Part shown: positions 34,097-41,578 of the stretch, one piece after another
How positions within the stretch are numbered: the stretch's first letter is position 1
Layout: each line of letters begins with the position of its first letter
The notes under the pieces: model-generated
The model's database searches: none
What the model was told of the DNA's origin: nothing
Seen by the model: the letters and a program-made list of their open reading frames with translations, nothing else
NCBI GenBank assembly: GCA_964401995.1
Contig: CAYOAP010000015.1
Location: 1-54,114 of the forward strand
Source of the DNA: DATCBF01 sp964401995
Lineage (GTDB): Bacteria > Actinomycetota > Thermoleophilia > Solirubrobacterales > 70-9
DNA length: 54,114 bases
Reading direction: 5' to 3'
Translations under genes and position numbers: made by a program

Positions 34097-35116
34097 CTAC
34101 TGAAGGGTCCAGCGCTGGGGGTCGGTTCCCTCGACCTTGGCGACCTCGCCGAGGATCACCAGGTGGTCGAGGCAGGAGAGGACGATCTGCAGGACCCAGG
34201 CGCTGACCGGCGAGTTGACGTTGTCGGGGCCGACGATCTCGGCGACGATCTCGAAGGCCATCTTCTCGCCATCGGCAAGCGCGGCGCGGACTTTGCCGAG
34301 CAGCTCGGAGACCTGCCGGCGCGACTCGGCGATCTTCGCCTCGGTGTCGCGGAAGGGGCGGCCGTGGCCGGGCAGGCAGAGGTCAACCTCCAGCGGCTCG
34401 ACCGTGTCGAGGCTGCGGGAGAATTCGCCGATCGGGTCGGGGCTGTGGCCGTAGTCGAAGAAGAGGACCGTGCGGCCGAGCAGGTGGTCGCCGGAGATCA
34501 GCAGCTTCTGCTCGGGCTGGTGCAGGACGACGTGGGACGGCGCGTGGCCGGGCGTCTCGTAGGCCCGCCAGGCGCCGAGGTCGGTCTCCACCTCGACCCC
34601 GGCGACGAGCTCGCGATCGGGGGGCACGATCCCGTCGATCCCGGTCTCCTCGTCTTCGCTGCGACGCTCGCGGTAGCGCTCCAGCGCCGCCGCCGGAACG
34701 CCGCTCTGGCGCGCAGCCTCGATCCGGTTCTCCAGCGCCGCGGCGGGGTCTTCGGCCATCAGCCGCACGTGCCCCCAGGCCGGGTGCATCCAGAGCTCGC
34801 AGCCCGCCTCCTCGACGATCGAGGCCGCCAGCCCATAGTGGTCGGTGTGGGAGTGGGTGCAGACCAGCAGCCGCACGTCGGCGACCCCGAAGCCGACCTG
34901 GGCCAGGGCGAGGTCGAGGTGGCGCAGCCGCCCCTTGCCGCCGATCCCGGTATCGAAGAGGACGATGCCGCCGTCGGCGGCGACGGCCCAGGCGTTGCCG
35001 TGTGGGACGCCCGGCCAGGGCAGCGCCATCCGCAACCGCCAGACGCCTGGCAGCACGCGTTCGCCACGCGGCGCCTCGGGCTTGAGATCCGCGCTCACGA
35101 CACCGAATCCTGTCAC
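34097..35116 (-). CDS. Metallo-beta-lactamase-fold hydrolase
   Basis: A 339-aa hydrolase. The metal motif is THSHTDHYG at about residues 92-98, with later ligands in TPGHAPSHVV, SGDHLL and LPGHGRP. A helical extension of about 80 residues follows the core, as in many glyoxalase II-like or RNase Z-like relatives with a winged-helix tail. The substrate is unknown. Two GTG starts are possible, at 35116 or 35098; the latter has AGGA at usable spacing. It is first in the transcript with the SRPBCC and propeller genes and lies 40 bp from the palindromic element at 35157. Confidence 0.9.
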   Translation of the reverse strand: MTGFGVVSADLKPEAPRGERVLPGVWRLRMALPWPGVPHGNAWAVAADGGIVLFDTGIGGKGRLRHLDLALAQVGFGVADVRLLVCTHSHTDHYGLAASIVEEAGCELWMHPAWGHVRLMAEDPAAALENRIEAARQSGVPAAALERYRERRSEDEETGIDGIVPPDRELVAGVEVETDLGAWRAYETPGHAPSHVVLHQPEQKLLISGDHLLGRTVLFFDYGHSPDPIGEFSRSLDTVEPLEVDLCLPGHGRPFRDTEAKIAESRRQVSELLGKVRAALADGEKMAFEIVAEIVGPDNVNSPVSAWVLQIVLSCLDHLVILGEVAKVEGTDPQRWTLQ

Positions 35117-35156
35117 TCCCCCCGGGCGCCAGGCGTGACAACCGTCACCACCCCCG

Positions 35157-35203
35157 CCGACGGGCCTAAAAGTGACCTATGGGTTCACTTTTAGGCCCGT
35201 CGG
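35157..35203. repeat. 47-bp palindromic element, copy 4 (perfect; supplies a stop codon)
   Basis: The left arm CCGACGGGCCTAAAAGTGA pairs perfectly over 19 bp with the right arm, around loop CCTATGGGT. It is the best-preserved copy. The stop codon of the minus-strand membrane gene (TAG at 35177-35179) lies in the loop, so the last ten or so residues of that protein come from the element. Confidence 0.95.
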
Positions 35204-35809
35204 CCGCTCGGTTTGGGCTGGGGGGCGTTCGAACTCCTGGATGACGCCCGCGATCGCGAAGCAGAGGGCGCCGGTCAGGGTTCCCCAGTTGGCAATGCCG
35301 ACCGCGATCTCGTCGCCTTCGGCTCGGACCAGGGAGGCGATGGCGGAGACCATGAAGAGGATCGAGCCGAGCTGGTTGACGGCGACGATCCACCAGCCGC
35401 GCTCGCGGGGGCGCCAGCAGGGCAGCCAATTCCCAGAGAGGTTGACCATCGCCAGGTGGCCGGAGACGAGGAAGAGGGCGCAGCCGACCATGTCCGGCGA
35501 CCAGACCAGGCGGTCCACCTGGGCCGGGGAGAGGCCGCCGATCAACGAGTCGAGCAGGTTGACCCCGAAGACCAGGGTGCCGACGAAGAGGACGAGGGCG
35601 CTGAGCGATTCCAGCGGCGAGCCCTCGCGCGTCAACAGCAACGAGAAGTAGCCGCCGGTGGAGAAGAAGACGCCGCCGGCCAAATAGACGCCGGCCACCA
35701 GCCGCGGACCGCCGACATCGCCCTGGGCGAACGCCGCCCCGAGCGCGAACAGCGAGCCGCCGACGACAAAGGCGCCGGCGGCGATCGCGTTTGTCTTACG
35801 GAGAGACAA
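35177..35809 (-). CDS. YrhK-like integral membrane protein with element-derived C-terminus
   Basis: A 210-aa protein with about six hydrophobic segments. The C-terminal third (QLGSILFMVSAIASLV then ANWGTLTGALCFAIAGVIQ) resembles the YrhK domain. The function is unknown. Its final residues RPTGLKVNP are translated from the 47-bp palindrome, which also gives the stop codon, so the original C-terminus was probably lost or replaced. The start appears to be TTG at 35807-35809, within a perfect 9-bp inverted repeat. It lies 26 bases after the end of a small membrane-protein gene on the same strand. Confidence 0.8.
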   Translation of the reverse strand: MSLRKTNAIAAGAFVVGGSLFALGAAFAQGDVGGPRLVAGVYLAGGVFFSTGGYFSLLLTREGSPLESLSALVLFVGTLVFGVNLLDSLIGGLSPAQVDRLVWSPDMVGCALFLVSGHLAMVNLSGNWLPCWRPRERGWWIVAVNQLGSILFMVSAIASLVRAEGDEIAVGIANWGTLTGALCFAIAGVIQEFERPPAQTERPTGLKVNP

Positions 35810-35812
35810 ACG
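35788..35812. promoter_or_regulatory. Inverted repeat over the start of the YrhK-like gene
   Basis: CGTTTGTCT and AGACAAACG form a perfect 9-bp inverted repeat with a seven-base spacer. It covers the presumed TTG start codon, so it may be an operator or an mRNA hairpin hiding the start. Confidence 0.6.
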
Positions 35813-35835
35813 TCGAGAGGCCGGGGCGCGGAGAG

Positions 35836-36009
35836 CTAGCTGGTCGCGAGACCGATGGCCAGCAGCGGGAAGGAGAACATGACGCCGAGGTAGCAGCCCA
35901 TCGCCAGCCCGGTCAGGGCTGTGGCGCTGCGCGATTTCGCCCCGGCGATGAGGCCGACGAGAACGCAGAAGCCAGCGAGGCTGAGGCCGATCCAGAAGAC
36001 GTCAGGCAT
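35836..36009 (-). CDS. Small two-helix membrane protein (57 aa)
   Basis: Starts at the ATG at 36007-36009: MPDVFWIGLSLAGFCVLVGL is the first membrane helix, followed by a short basic loop (AGAKSRSA) and a second helix (GLAMGCYLGVMFSFPLLAIG). The longer in-frame extension upstream is not needed. A TATTGT box lies ten bases before the ATG. The function is unknown. It probably leads the transcript of the YrhK-like gene and is divergent from the MFS gene at 36081. Confidence 0.7.
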   Translation of the reverse strand: MPDVFWIGLSLAGFCVLVGLIAGAKSRSATALTGLAMGCYLGVMFSFPLLAIGLATS

Positions 36010-36019
36010 AACGGCGGCG

Positions 36020-36025
36020 ACAATA
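36020..36025 (-). promoter_or_regulatory. -10 box TATTGT for the 57-aa membrane protein gene
   Basis: TATTGT on the minus strand ends ten bases before the ATG at 36009. Confidence 0.35.
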
Positions 36026-36080
36026 CAAGAACGCCGGGTCGGCGGGAGGAATCGGGCGGCTTGCATCAAACCGCACTGGC

Positions 36081-37643
36081 ATGAACGAAACCGGCGGCAA
36101 GAACAGCAAGCTGATCCTGGCGGCGATGATCTTCGCGGTCTCGATGACCTTCATCGACCAGACGATCGTCGCGATCGCGATCCCCACCCTGCAGAAGGAT
36201 CTCTCGCTCTCGGCGACAGGGGTGCAGTGGATCATCAACGGCTACCTGCTCTCGCTCTCGGCGCTGTTCGCCTTCGGCGGCCGCCTCGCCGACATTGCCG
36301 GCCATCGCAAGATGGTCGTGCTCGGCGTCATCGTCTTCGCCACCGCCTCCGCCCTCTGCGGCGCGACCCCGACCGGCAGCGCGGCCGAGCCCTGGATCAT
36401 CACCTTCCGCATCATCCAGGGCGCGGGCGCGGCGATCATGTTCCCCGCCGCCCTGGCGATCGTCCTCGGCGCCTTCCCGGTCCGCGAGCGCGGCCGGGCG
36501 CTGGCGATCTTCTTCGCCGTCGCCGGCGGCCTCACCTCGATCGGCCCGATCGCCGGCGGCTACCTGACCGAGTGGACCTGGCGGGCGATCTTCTGGGTCA
36601 ACATCCCGGTCGCGATCATCGCCCTGATCCTGACTGCGAAAGCGAAGCCGGAGAACACCAAGCACCCGGCCCCGCTCGACTACCGCGGCACCCTGCTGAT
36701 CTCCGGCGGCATGGGCCTCGCCGTGCTCGGCCTGCAGCAGTCGAGCGTCTGGGGCTGGGGCGGGGCCGCGACCTGGCTCTGCATCGCCGCCGGCCTGGCC
36801 CTGATCGGCGCCTTCGTCGTCTTCGAGCTGCGCGTCGCCAACCCGCTGCTGCGCATCCGCATCTTCGAAAACCGCGCCTTCGCGGTCGACAACATCATCC
36901 TCTTCCTCTTGATGATCCCGTTCGTGCCGCTGTTCTTCTTCGCCAGCATGTACGCGCAGATCTCGCTCGGCGAAAGCGCCTCCGAAACTGGGCTCTACCT
37001 GCTGATCTTCTTCGCCGGCTTCGCCGTCGCCTCGCAGTGGGGCGGCAGGATCCTCGACAAAGTCGGAGCGCGGCCGTCAGTGGTGCTGGGCTGCGCCGTC
37101 GCCACGGTCGGCTTCTTCCTCTGGGCCAAGCACCTGCCCGACCTCTCGGTCAGCTCGCAGTGGTACTACATCGTCCTCGCCGGGGCCGGGGTCGGCCTCG
37201 TGCTCAGCCCGGCCAACACCGATGCCCTCAACCGCGTGCCGGCCAGCCGTTACGGCGAGGCGACGGGGATCACGCAGACGGTGCGCAACTTCGGCTCCAG
37301 CCTCGGCCTCGCCGTGCTCGGCTCGATCATGATCCTCGAGAACAAGTCGAACCTGGAGGCCTCGCTCGGCGCCAAGGGGGTGCCGAAGGCCCAGGCCGAC
37401 GAAGTCGCGACCTGCGTCAGCCAGGGCGCCGAATCGGTCTGCGAAACGATCGCCCAGAAGGCCGGCAGCAAGGCCAGCGTCCTCTTCTCCACCGTCCCCC
37501 ACGACTTCGCCCTCGCCAGCCGCACCGTCTTCTACGGGATGGCGGCGGTGATGGCGGTCGCCTTCGTCGTCGCCCTGATCGCGATGCCGGGCGGCAAAGT
37601 CGAAGAGCAGGTCGCCGAGCCAGCGGCCGATCCCGCCGTCTGA
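36081..37643 (+). CDS. MFS transporter, DHA2 (14-helix) drug:H+ antiporter type
   Basis: A 520-aa membrane transporter. The motif D1-like segment FIDQTIVAIAIPTLQKDL and motif A (GGRLADIAGHRKMVVLG) are followed by motif C-like GLTSIGPIAGGYLTEWTWRAIFWVNIPV. The length and the two extra central helices point to the EmrB/QacA (DHA2) class. It likely exports small hydrophobic compounds by proton exchange. A second DHA2 transporter lies at 38269 with a phosphoesterase gene between. The upstream 71 bp shows no clear promoter, though GCGG...CCGC flanks TTGCATCAAA as a possible small operator. Confidence 0.92.
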   Translation: MNETGGKNSKLILAAMIFAVSMTFIDQTIVAIAIPTLQKDLSLSATGVQWIINGYLLSLSALFAFGGRLADIAGHRKMVVLGVIVFATASALCGATPTGSAAEPWIITFRIIQGAGAAIMFPAALAIVLGAFPVRERGRALAIFFAVAGGLTSIGPIAGGYLTEWTWRAIFWVNIPVAIIALILTAKAKPENTKHPAPLDYRGTLLISGGMGLAVLGLQQSSVWGWGGAATWLCIAAGLALIGAFVVFELRVANPLLRIRIFENRAFAVDNIILFLLMIPFVPLFFFASMYAQISLGESASETGLYLLIFFAGFAVASQWGGRILDKVGARPSVVLGCAVATVGFFLWAKHLPDLSVSSQWYYIVLAGAGVGLVLSPANTDALNRVPASRYGEATGITQTVRNFGSSLGLAVLGSIMILENKSNLEASLGAKGVPKAQADEVATCVSQGAESVCETIAQKAGSKASVLFSTVPHDFALASRTVFYGMAAVMAVAFVVALIAMPGGKVEEQVAEPAADPAV

Positions 37644-37653
37644 TCCCGGGCGG

Positions 37654-37659
37654 TAGGTT
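37654..37659 (+). promoter_or_regulatory. -10 box TAGGTT for the phosphoesterase gene
   Basis: TAGGTT ends seven bases before the GTG start at 37667, just after the MFS stop. Confidence 0.45.
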
Positions 37660-37666
37660 TGGCGGC

Positions 37667-38263
37667 GTGAAGCTGCTCGCCTTCAGCGATCTGCACCAGG
37701 ACTTGGGACAGGCGGCGACGCTGGTCGAGATGTCGGCCGACGCCGACGTCGTGATCGGGGCCGGCGACTTCGCCTCGGTCCACAAGGGCCTAGAGGAGAC
37801 GATCGCGGCGTTGGCGGCGATCGAGACCCCGACCGTGCTGGTGCCCGGCAACAACGAGACCGAGGACGCCCTGCGCGCCGCCGCAGAGGGCTGGGCCGCG
37901 GCCACCGTCCTGCACGGCGAGGGAACGACGATCGACGGGGTCGAGTTCTTCGGCCTCGGCGCCGGGGTGCCGGAGACGCCCTGGGGTTGGAGCTTCGACC
38001 TTGACGACGAGACCGCGGCGGCGATGCTCACGCCCTGCCCCGACGGCGCGGTCCTAGTCCTGCACTCGCCCCCGAAGGGCTGCTGCGACAGCGTCGGCGA
38101 GGGCCTGCACTTCGGCAGCCCGGCGCTGCTGCGGGCGATTGAGGAGAAGGCGCCCAAGCTCGCGGTCTGCGGCCACATCCACGAGTCCTGGGGCTGCGAG
38201 AGCCTGGTCGGGGCGACGCCGGTCCGCAACCTCGGCCCCTCCGGAACCTGGATCGAGGTCTAG
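37667..38263 (+). CDS. Calcineurin-like metallophosphoesterase
   Basis: A 198-aa phosphoesterase starting at GTG (VKLLAFSDLHQDLG). Metal motifs are D-x-H at the N-terminus (SDLHQD), GAGDF, GNNE, and the C-terminal H (VLHSPP) and GHIHES. The fold and size resemble YfcE/MJ0936-like phosphodiesterases. The substrate is unknown. It lies between two MFS genes, 24 bases after the first and 5 bases before the second, so it is co-transcribed with at least the downstream one. The start is probably leaderless behind TAGGTT. Confidence 0.87.
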   Translation: MKLLAFSDLHQDLGQAATLVEMSADADVVIGAGDFASVHKGLEETIAALAAIETPTVLVPGNNETEDALRAAAEGWAAATVLHGEGTTIDGVEFFGLGAGVPETPWGWSFDLDDETAAAMLTPCPDGAVLVLHSPPKGCCDSVGEGLHFGSPALLRAIEEKAPKLAVCGHIHESWGCESLVGATPVRNLGPSGTWIEV

Positions 38264-38268
38264 GCCGC

Positions 38269-39849
38269 GTGGAGTCGAGCAGCCCCAAGCGCTCGGGCCT
38301 CGTGCTCTCGGCGCTGATCCTGGTCGCCGCCGTCGCCAACCTCAACCTCGCCGTCGCCAACGTCGCCCTGCCCGACATCGGCAAGGCCTTCGACGCTGGC
38401 CAGACGACGCTCAACCTGGTCGCCGTCGGCTACTCGCTCGGGCTCGCGACCTCGGTCCTCTACCTCGGCGCGCTCGGCGACCGCTACGGCCGCAAGATGA
38501 TGCTGATGCTGGGCATGGGGCTCTCGATCCCGGCCTCGCTGCTGGCCGGCTTCGCCCCCTCGATCGGCGTCCTCTTCGTCGCCCGCCTGCTCGGCGGCGT
38601 CGCCGCCGGCATGGCCTTCCCGACCACGCTGGCGCTGATCACGGCGCTCTGGTCGGGGCCGGCGCGGACCAAATCGATCGCGCTCTGGTCGGCGCTCGGT
38701 GGCGCGATCGCCGCGCTCGGGCCGCTGCTCTCCGGCGGGCTGCTCGAGCACTTCGAATGGGGCTCGGTCTTCTTCATCACCCTGCCGCTTGCCGCCTTGG
38801 CGCTGTTCATGGCCTGGCGCTTCGTCCCCGCCCACGTCAACGAGAACACCAAACCGGTCGACAACCCCGGCGGCCTGCTCTCGATCGTGATGATCGCGAC
38901 CCTGGTGATGGCGATCAGCATCGCCCCGGCGCCGGGCAAAGGGACCCTGGCAATCGGGCTCGGGTTGGTCGCCCTGGCCGCCGCAGGCGCCTTCGTCATC
39001 CGCCAGCGCCGCGCCGAGGAGCCGCTCTTCGACCTCAGCGTCGCCAGCCGCCGCATCTTCTGGGTCGCCGCCTGCGCCGGGATCATCGTCTTCGGCTCGC
39101 TGATGGGGGCGATGTTCGTCGGCCAGCAGTTCCTCCAGAACGTGCTCGGCTACTCGACCCTCGACTCCGGCCTGGCGATCCTGCCGGCGGCGGTCCTGAT
39201 GGTGCTGGTCGCGCCACGCTCGGCCAAATTGGTCGAGTCGCGCGGAGCCCGCTTCACCCTGCTGATCGGCTACCTCTTCTGCGACCTCGGCTTCCTCGCG
39301 ATGCTGCTGCTCTGGAAAGACGGGATCGAATACTGGAAGGTCGGCCTCGGCTACGCCCTGATCGGGATCGGCGTCGGCTTCGCCGGCACCCCCGCCTCGC
39401 ACTCGCTGACCGGCTCGGTGCCGGTCACCCGCGCCGGCATGGCCTCGGGCACCGCCGACCTCCAGCGCGACCTCGGCGGCGCGATCATGCAGTCGATCCT
39501 CGGCGCCCTGCTGACCGCCGGCTACGCGGCCGCCGCCAACGCTGCGATCGCCGCCTCCCCCCATCAGGCCGAGATCACCAACAACGTCCAGGGCGAGCTG
39601 ACCAAGTCCTTCTCCAGCGCCGCCGACACCGCCACCCAGTACCCCAGGTACACCGAGCAGATCGTCGCCGCCGCCAAGACCTCCTTCCTACAAGGGGACC
39701 AGTGGGCCTACACGGCGGGCATCATCGCGATCATCCTCGGCGCCGCCCTCGTCTTCTTCTGCTTCCCGAAGCGCGAGGAGGAGCAGCGCCTGCTGGAGCA
39801 GTACCACTCCGAAGACGCCGGGGCCGAAGCGAGCCCCGCCGTGGGCTGA
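38269..39849 (+). CDS. MFS transporter, DHA2 type (second copy)
   Basis: A 526-aa 14-helix transporter with a GTG start five bases after the phosphoesterase stop. Motif A is YLGALGDRYGRKMMLMLG, and GGAIAALGPLLSGGLLEHFEWGSVFFITLPL is the motif C region. It is only distantly similar to the neighbour at 36081, so this is not a recent duplication. A long loop near the end (residues 430-470) precedes the last helix. It is expected to work in efflux of an unknown compound. Confidence 0.92.
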   Translation: MESSSPKRSGLVLSALILVAAVANLNLAVANVALPDIGKAFDAGQTTLNLVAVGYSLGLATSVLYLGALGDRYGRKMMLMLGMGLSIPASLLAGFAPSIGVLFVARLLGGVAAGMAFPTTLALITALWSGPARTKSIALWSALGGAIAALGPLLSGGLLEHFEWGSVFFITLPLAALALFMAWRFVPAHVNENTKPVDNPGGLLSIVMIATLVMAISIAPAPGKGTLAIGLGLVALAAAGAFVIRQRRAEEPLFDLSVASRRIFWVAACAGIIVFGSLMGAMFVGQQFLQNVLGYSTLDSGLAILPAAVLMVLVAPRSAKLVESRGARFTLLIGYLFCDLGFLAMLLLWKDGIEYWKVGLGYALIGIGVGFAGTPASHSLTGSVPVTRAGMASGTADLQRDLGGAIMQSILGALLTAGYAAAANAAIAASPHQAEITNNVQGELTKSFSSAADTATQYPRYTEQIVAAAKTSFLQGDQWAYTAGIIAIILGAALVFFCFPKREEEQRLLEQYHSEDAGAEASPAVG

Positions 39850-39853
39850 GGCA

Positions 39854-40279
39854 ATGGGCTTCCGCCGCCTCGACGCCGCCGACGCCTTCTGGCGGCCGTC
39901 GAACCAGATGTCGGTCCTCAACACCGACCTCGCCAAGCAGCTCGAAGCGAAGTCGATGGGCGCGCGTTTCTGGCGGCTGCAGCCGGGCCAGGCCTCGACC
40001 AAGCACCGCCACCGCAAAGAGGAAGAGCTCTATGTCCTGCTCGAGGGGCGCGGGCGGGCGCGGATCGACGACGAGCTGCTGACCCTCGGCCCCCACGACA
40101 CCCTGCTGATCGAGCCCAGCTCAACCCGCCAGCTCTTCAACGACACCGACGAGGACCAGCTCTGGCTCGTTGTCGGCGCACCGCCGGAACCCGCCAACAC
40201 GCTGGAGATGACCCCGGAGCTGATCGCCGAGATCTACCCAGACGGGCCGAAGGCGCTGCCACCCGAGCTCGGCGGCTAG
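39854..40279 (+). CDS. Cupin-domain protein
   Basis: A 141-aa single-domain cupin. Motif 1 is KHRHRKEEELYVLLEGRG (two His, Glu and the later Gly), and motif 2 is near LLIEPSSTRQLFNDTDED, where the usual His is not obvious, so metal binding may be incomplete. It could be a sugar or small-molecule binding protein or isomerase. It lies four bases after the MFS gene and may be in the same transcript. Confidence 0.85.
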   Translation: MGFRRLDAADAFWRPSNQMSVLNTDLAKQLEAKSMGARFWRLQPGQASTKHRHRKEEELYVLLEGRGRARIDDELLTLGPHDTLLIEPSSTRQLFNDTDEDQLWLVVGAPPEPANTLEMTPELIAEIYPDGPKALPPELGG

Positions 40280-40291
40280 CACCAAGCCATC

Positions 40292-40297
40292 TACCAT
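40292..40297 (+). promoter_or_regulatory. -10 box TACCAT for module 3
   Basis: TACCAT ends six bases before the GTG start at 40304, again a leaderless arrangement. Confidence 0.5.
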
Positions 40298-40303
40298 TCC
40301 CCT

Positions 40304-40462
40304 GTGACCGTCTCCAAAGATCAGGCCGCCGCAATCGCAGAGAGCGTCCGGATTCGACGCTTGCGCGAAGACGCGCAGCGACCGATGAGCGTCAATCTGG
40401 CCGAGGGCATCGCTTTGAGCCATACCCTGATGCGGTTTACGGGAGCCGCCCGCAAAGCTTGA
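40304..40462 (+). CDS. 52-aa partner of nucleotidyltransferase module 3
   Basis: A short ORF from GTG: MTVSKDQAAAIAESVRIRRL and onwards to GAARKA. It is basic and helical in appearance, with no named domain. Support comes from the TACCAT box six bases upstream, the four-base overlap (TTGA) with the nucleotidyltransferase gene, and the parallel with modules 1 and 2. The position is that of an antitoxin or regulator. Composition is less GC-biased than the neighbouring genes. Confidence 0.68.
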   Translation: MTVSKDQAAAIAESVRIRRLREDAQRPMSVNLAEGIALSHTLMRFTGAARKA

Positions 40463-40941
40463 GCGAAACGGCCTTCGACGAGTTGTTGCGACGCCTTACG
40501 GAGGGCGGTGTCAAGTTCGTAGTAGTGGGTGGGCTCGCAGTTAACGCCTGGGGCGTCGTGCGCGGCACCAAGGACGTCGACGTGGTGGTCGCCTCAGATC
40601 CAGACAACCTGGATCGAGTCGCCGAGGTGGCGGTTCAGGCCAATGGCCATATCCAAGCCGGCGAAGCATTCCTCAGCAGCAAGCCCTCGATCGCCCTCAG
40701 GCTCGGCGCCGGTGAGCAGGTGGCGATCGAAACCGACCTGGGAAGGCTCGACATTGTTCAGGGCCTGGAGGGAGTTCCGTCCTACGACGAACTTCGCGCG
40801 AACGCCACCGAGACCGACGTGCTTGGGGTCACGGTGGCGGTGTGCGCGTTCGAGGACCTCCGAAAAATGAAGCGCGCCGCCGGCCGGACCCGCGACCTTG
40901 CCGATCTCGAGGATCTCGACGCCGCTCGCGGCGAGCGATAG
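40459..40941 (+). CDS. AbiEii/MNT-like nucleotidyltransferase (module 3)
   Basis: A 160-aa protein starting at TTG, overlapping the stop of the 52-aa gene. The active-site pattern is VVVGGLAVNAWGVVRGTKDVDVVV (Gly pair and D-x-D), and the C-terminal part has FEDLRKMKRAAGRTRDLADLEDL, nearly the same wording as module 1. The family in known systems modifies tRNA or partner proteins; the target is unknown. The end faces the convergent 124-aa gene with a five-base gap. Confidence 0.83.
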   Translation: MSETAFDELLRRLTEGGVKFVVVGGLAVNAWGVVRGTKDVDVVVASDPDNLDRVAEVAVQANGHIQAGEAFLSSKPSIALRLGAGEQVAIETDLGRLDIVQGLEGVPSYDELRANATETDVLGVTVAVCAFEDLRKMKRAAGRTRDLADLEDLDAARGER

Positions 40942-40946
40942 CCCAT

Positions 40947-41321
40947 CTAACGCGGCGGAGGGGCGTCTTTGCCCAGCTTCTTGCGCATCTCGCGGGTCTC
41001 GGCCCGCAGCTTCTTCGTCCGCTCGTTCATCGCGTCGGCGTCGTAGCGCGGGTCGCCCTTGAGATTGAAGGCGGTGCGGTGGCTGGCGCGGTCGAAGCGC
41101 ACCGGCACTTCTTCGTCTTCTTCCTTCGGGCGCAGGCCGGCGATCCAGAACTTGTCGCGAACCTTGGCGGTGAAGGAGTCGCCGGCTTCGGAGGTCACCT
41201 CGAGCACGTAGTCGAAGTCGCGCAGCTCGTTTGAGGTCAGCTTGCTGCGGTACTCGCAGGAGGTCACGGTCGCCGTTCCCCGCTCTCCGTTCTTCAGCAG
41301 ACGGCGTTTGGCGAAGAACAT
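40947..41321 (-). CDS. Conserved-looking hypothetical protein (124 aa)
   Basis: Starts at ATG 41319-41321 (MFFAKRRLLKNGERGTATVT), with GAGGTGG upstream at rather long spacing. The first half has a beta-strand pattern (DYVLEVTSEAGDSFTAKVRD) like small OB- or SH3-type domains, and the second half is charged and helical (AMNERTKKLRAETREMRKKL). There is no membrane segment. I cannot assign a family. It is on the same strand as the small RNA-like locus at 41347-41560. Confidence 0.75.
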   Translation of the reverse strand: MFFAKRRLLKNGERGTATVTSCEYRSKLTSNELRDFDYVLEVTSEAGDSFTAKVRDKFWIAGLRPKEEDEEVPVRFDRASHRTAFNLKGDPRYDADAMNERTKKLRAETREMRKKLGKDAPPPR

Positions 41322-41346
41322 GGCCGCATCATCCCACCTCAACGCG

Positions 41347-41372
41347 CAAGGGCCGCCCGAAGGCGGCCCTTG
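41347..41372 (-). terminator. UUCG-capped terminator-like hairpin
   Basis: A perfect 11-bp stem, CAAGGGCCGCC and GGCGGCCCTTG, with a TTCG loop when read on the minus strand (an extra-stable tetraloop in C/G context). The orientation of the tetraloop argues for transcription leftward. It follows the micro-ORF locus; no T run is present. Confidence 0.75.
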
Positions 41373-41486
41373 CCTGGTGCATGGAAACGAACGCGGGAAC
41401 GGCGGCCGGGTGGGACAACGCCCGGTCTCCCTTTGCTCGCCGGTGCCCGGGGTGGATTCCGCCGGGCGCCCAAACCAGTGCGGCGC
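41373..41486 (-). ncRNA. Structured untranslated stretch after the micro-ORF (candidate RNA)
   Basis: About 115 bases without a credible gene. On the minus strand it can form a GGCGCC/GGCGCC pair and a stem of the CCGGG/CCCGG type before the UUCG hairpin. Together with the micro-ORF it could be a small RNA or the tail of the upstream membrane-protein message. This is a proposal from local pairing only. Confidence 0.35.
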
Positions 41487-41522
41487 CTAGCGGCCCTGCA
41501 CCTCCAGAGTCCCCTCAAGCAT
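41487..41522 (-). CDS. 11-codon micro-ORF with extended Shine-Dalgarno
   Basis: MLEGTLEVQGR followed by TAG. Fourteen bases upstream of its ATG is AGAAAGGAGGTGGTCC, complementary to nearly the whole 3' tail of 16S rRNA. Such a site is far stronger than any other in this window, where most genes have weak or no Shine-Dalgarno. The peptide may be a leader or the site may hold ribosomes. The membrane-protein stop is 56 bases upstream on the same strand. Confidence 0.5.
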   Translation of the reverse strand: MLEGTLEVQGR

Positions 41523-41536
41523 GTGACTCAAAATTA

Positions 41537-41552
41537 GGACCACCTCCTTTCT
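41537..41552 (-). promoter_or_regulatory. Near-complete anti-16S ribosome binding site
   Basis: The plus strand reads GGACCACCTCCTTTCT, matching the usual 16S 3' end (GGATCACCTCCTTTCT) at 15 of 16 positions, so the minus-strand RNA could pair with almost the entire tail. Confidence 0.7.
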
Positions 41553-41578
41553 CTGGTAATCCGATTGAAGCACACGGC

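Noticed and set aside
40240..40256. GACGGGCCGAAGG resembling the left arm of the 47-bp element
   Set aside because: It encodes Asp-Gly-Pro-Lys of the cupin and has no partner arm.
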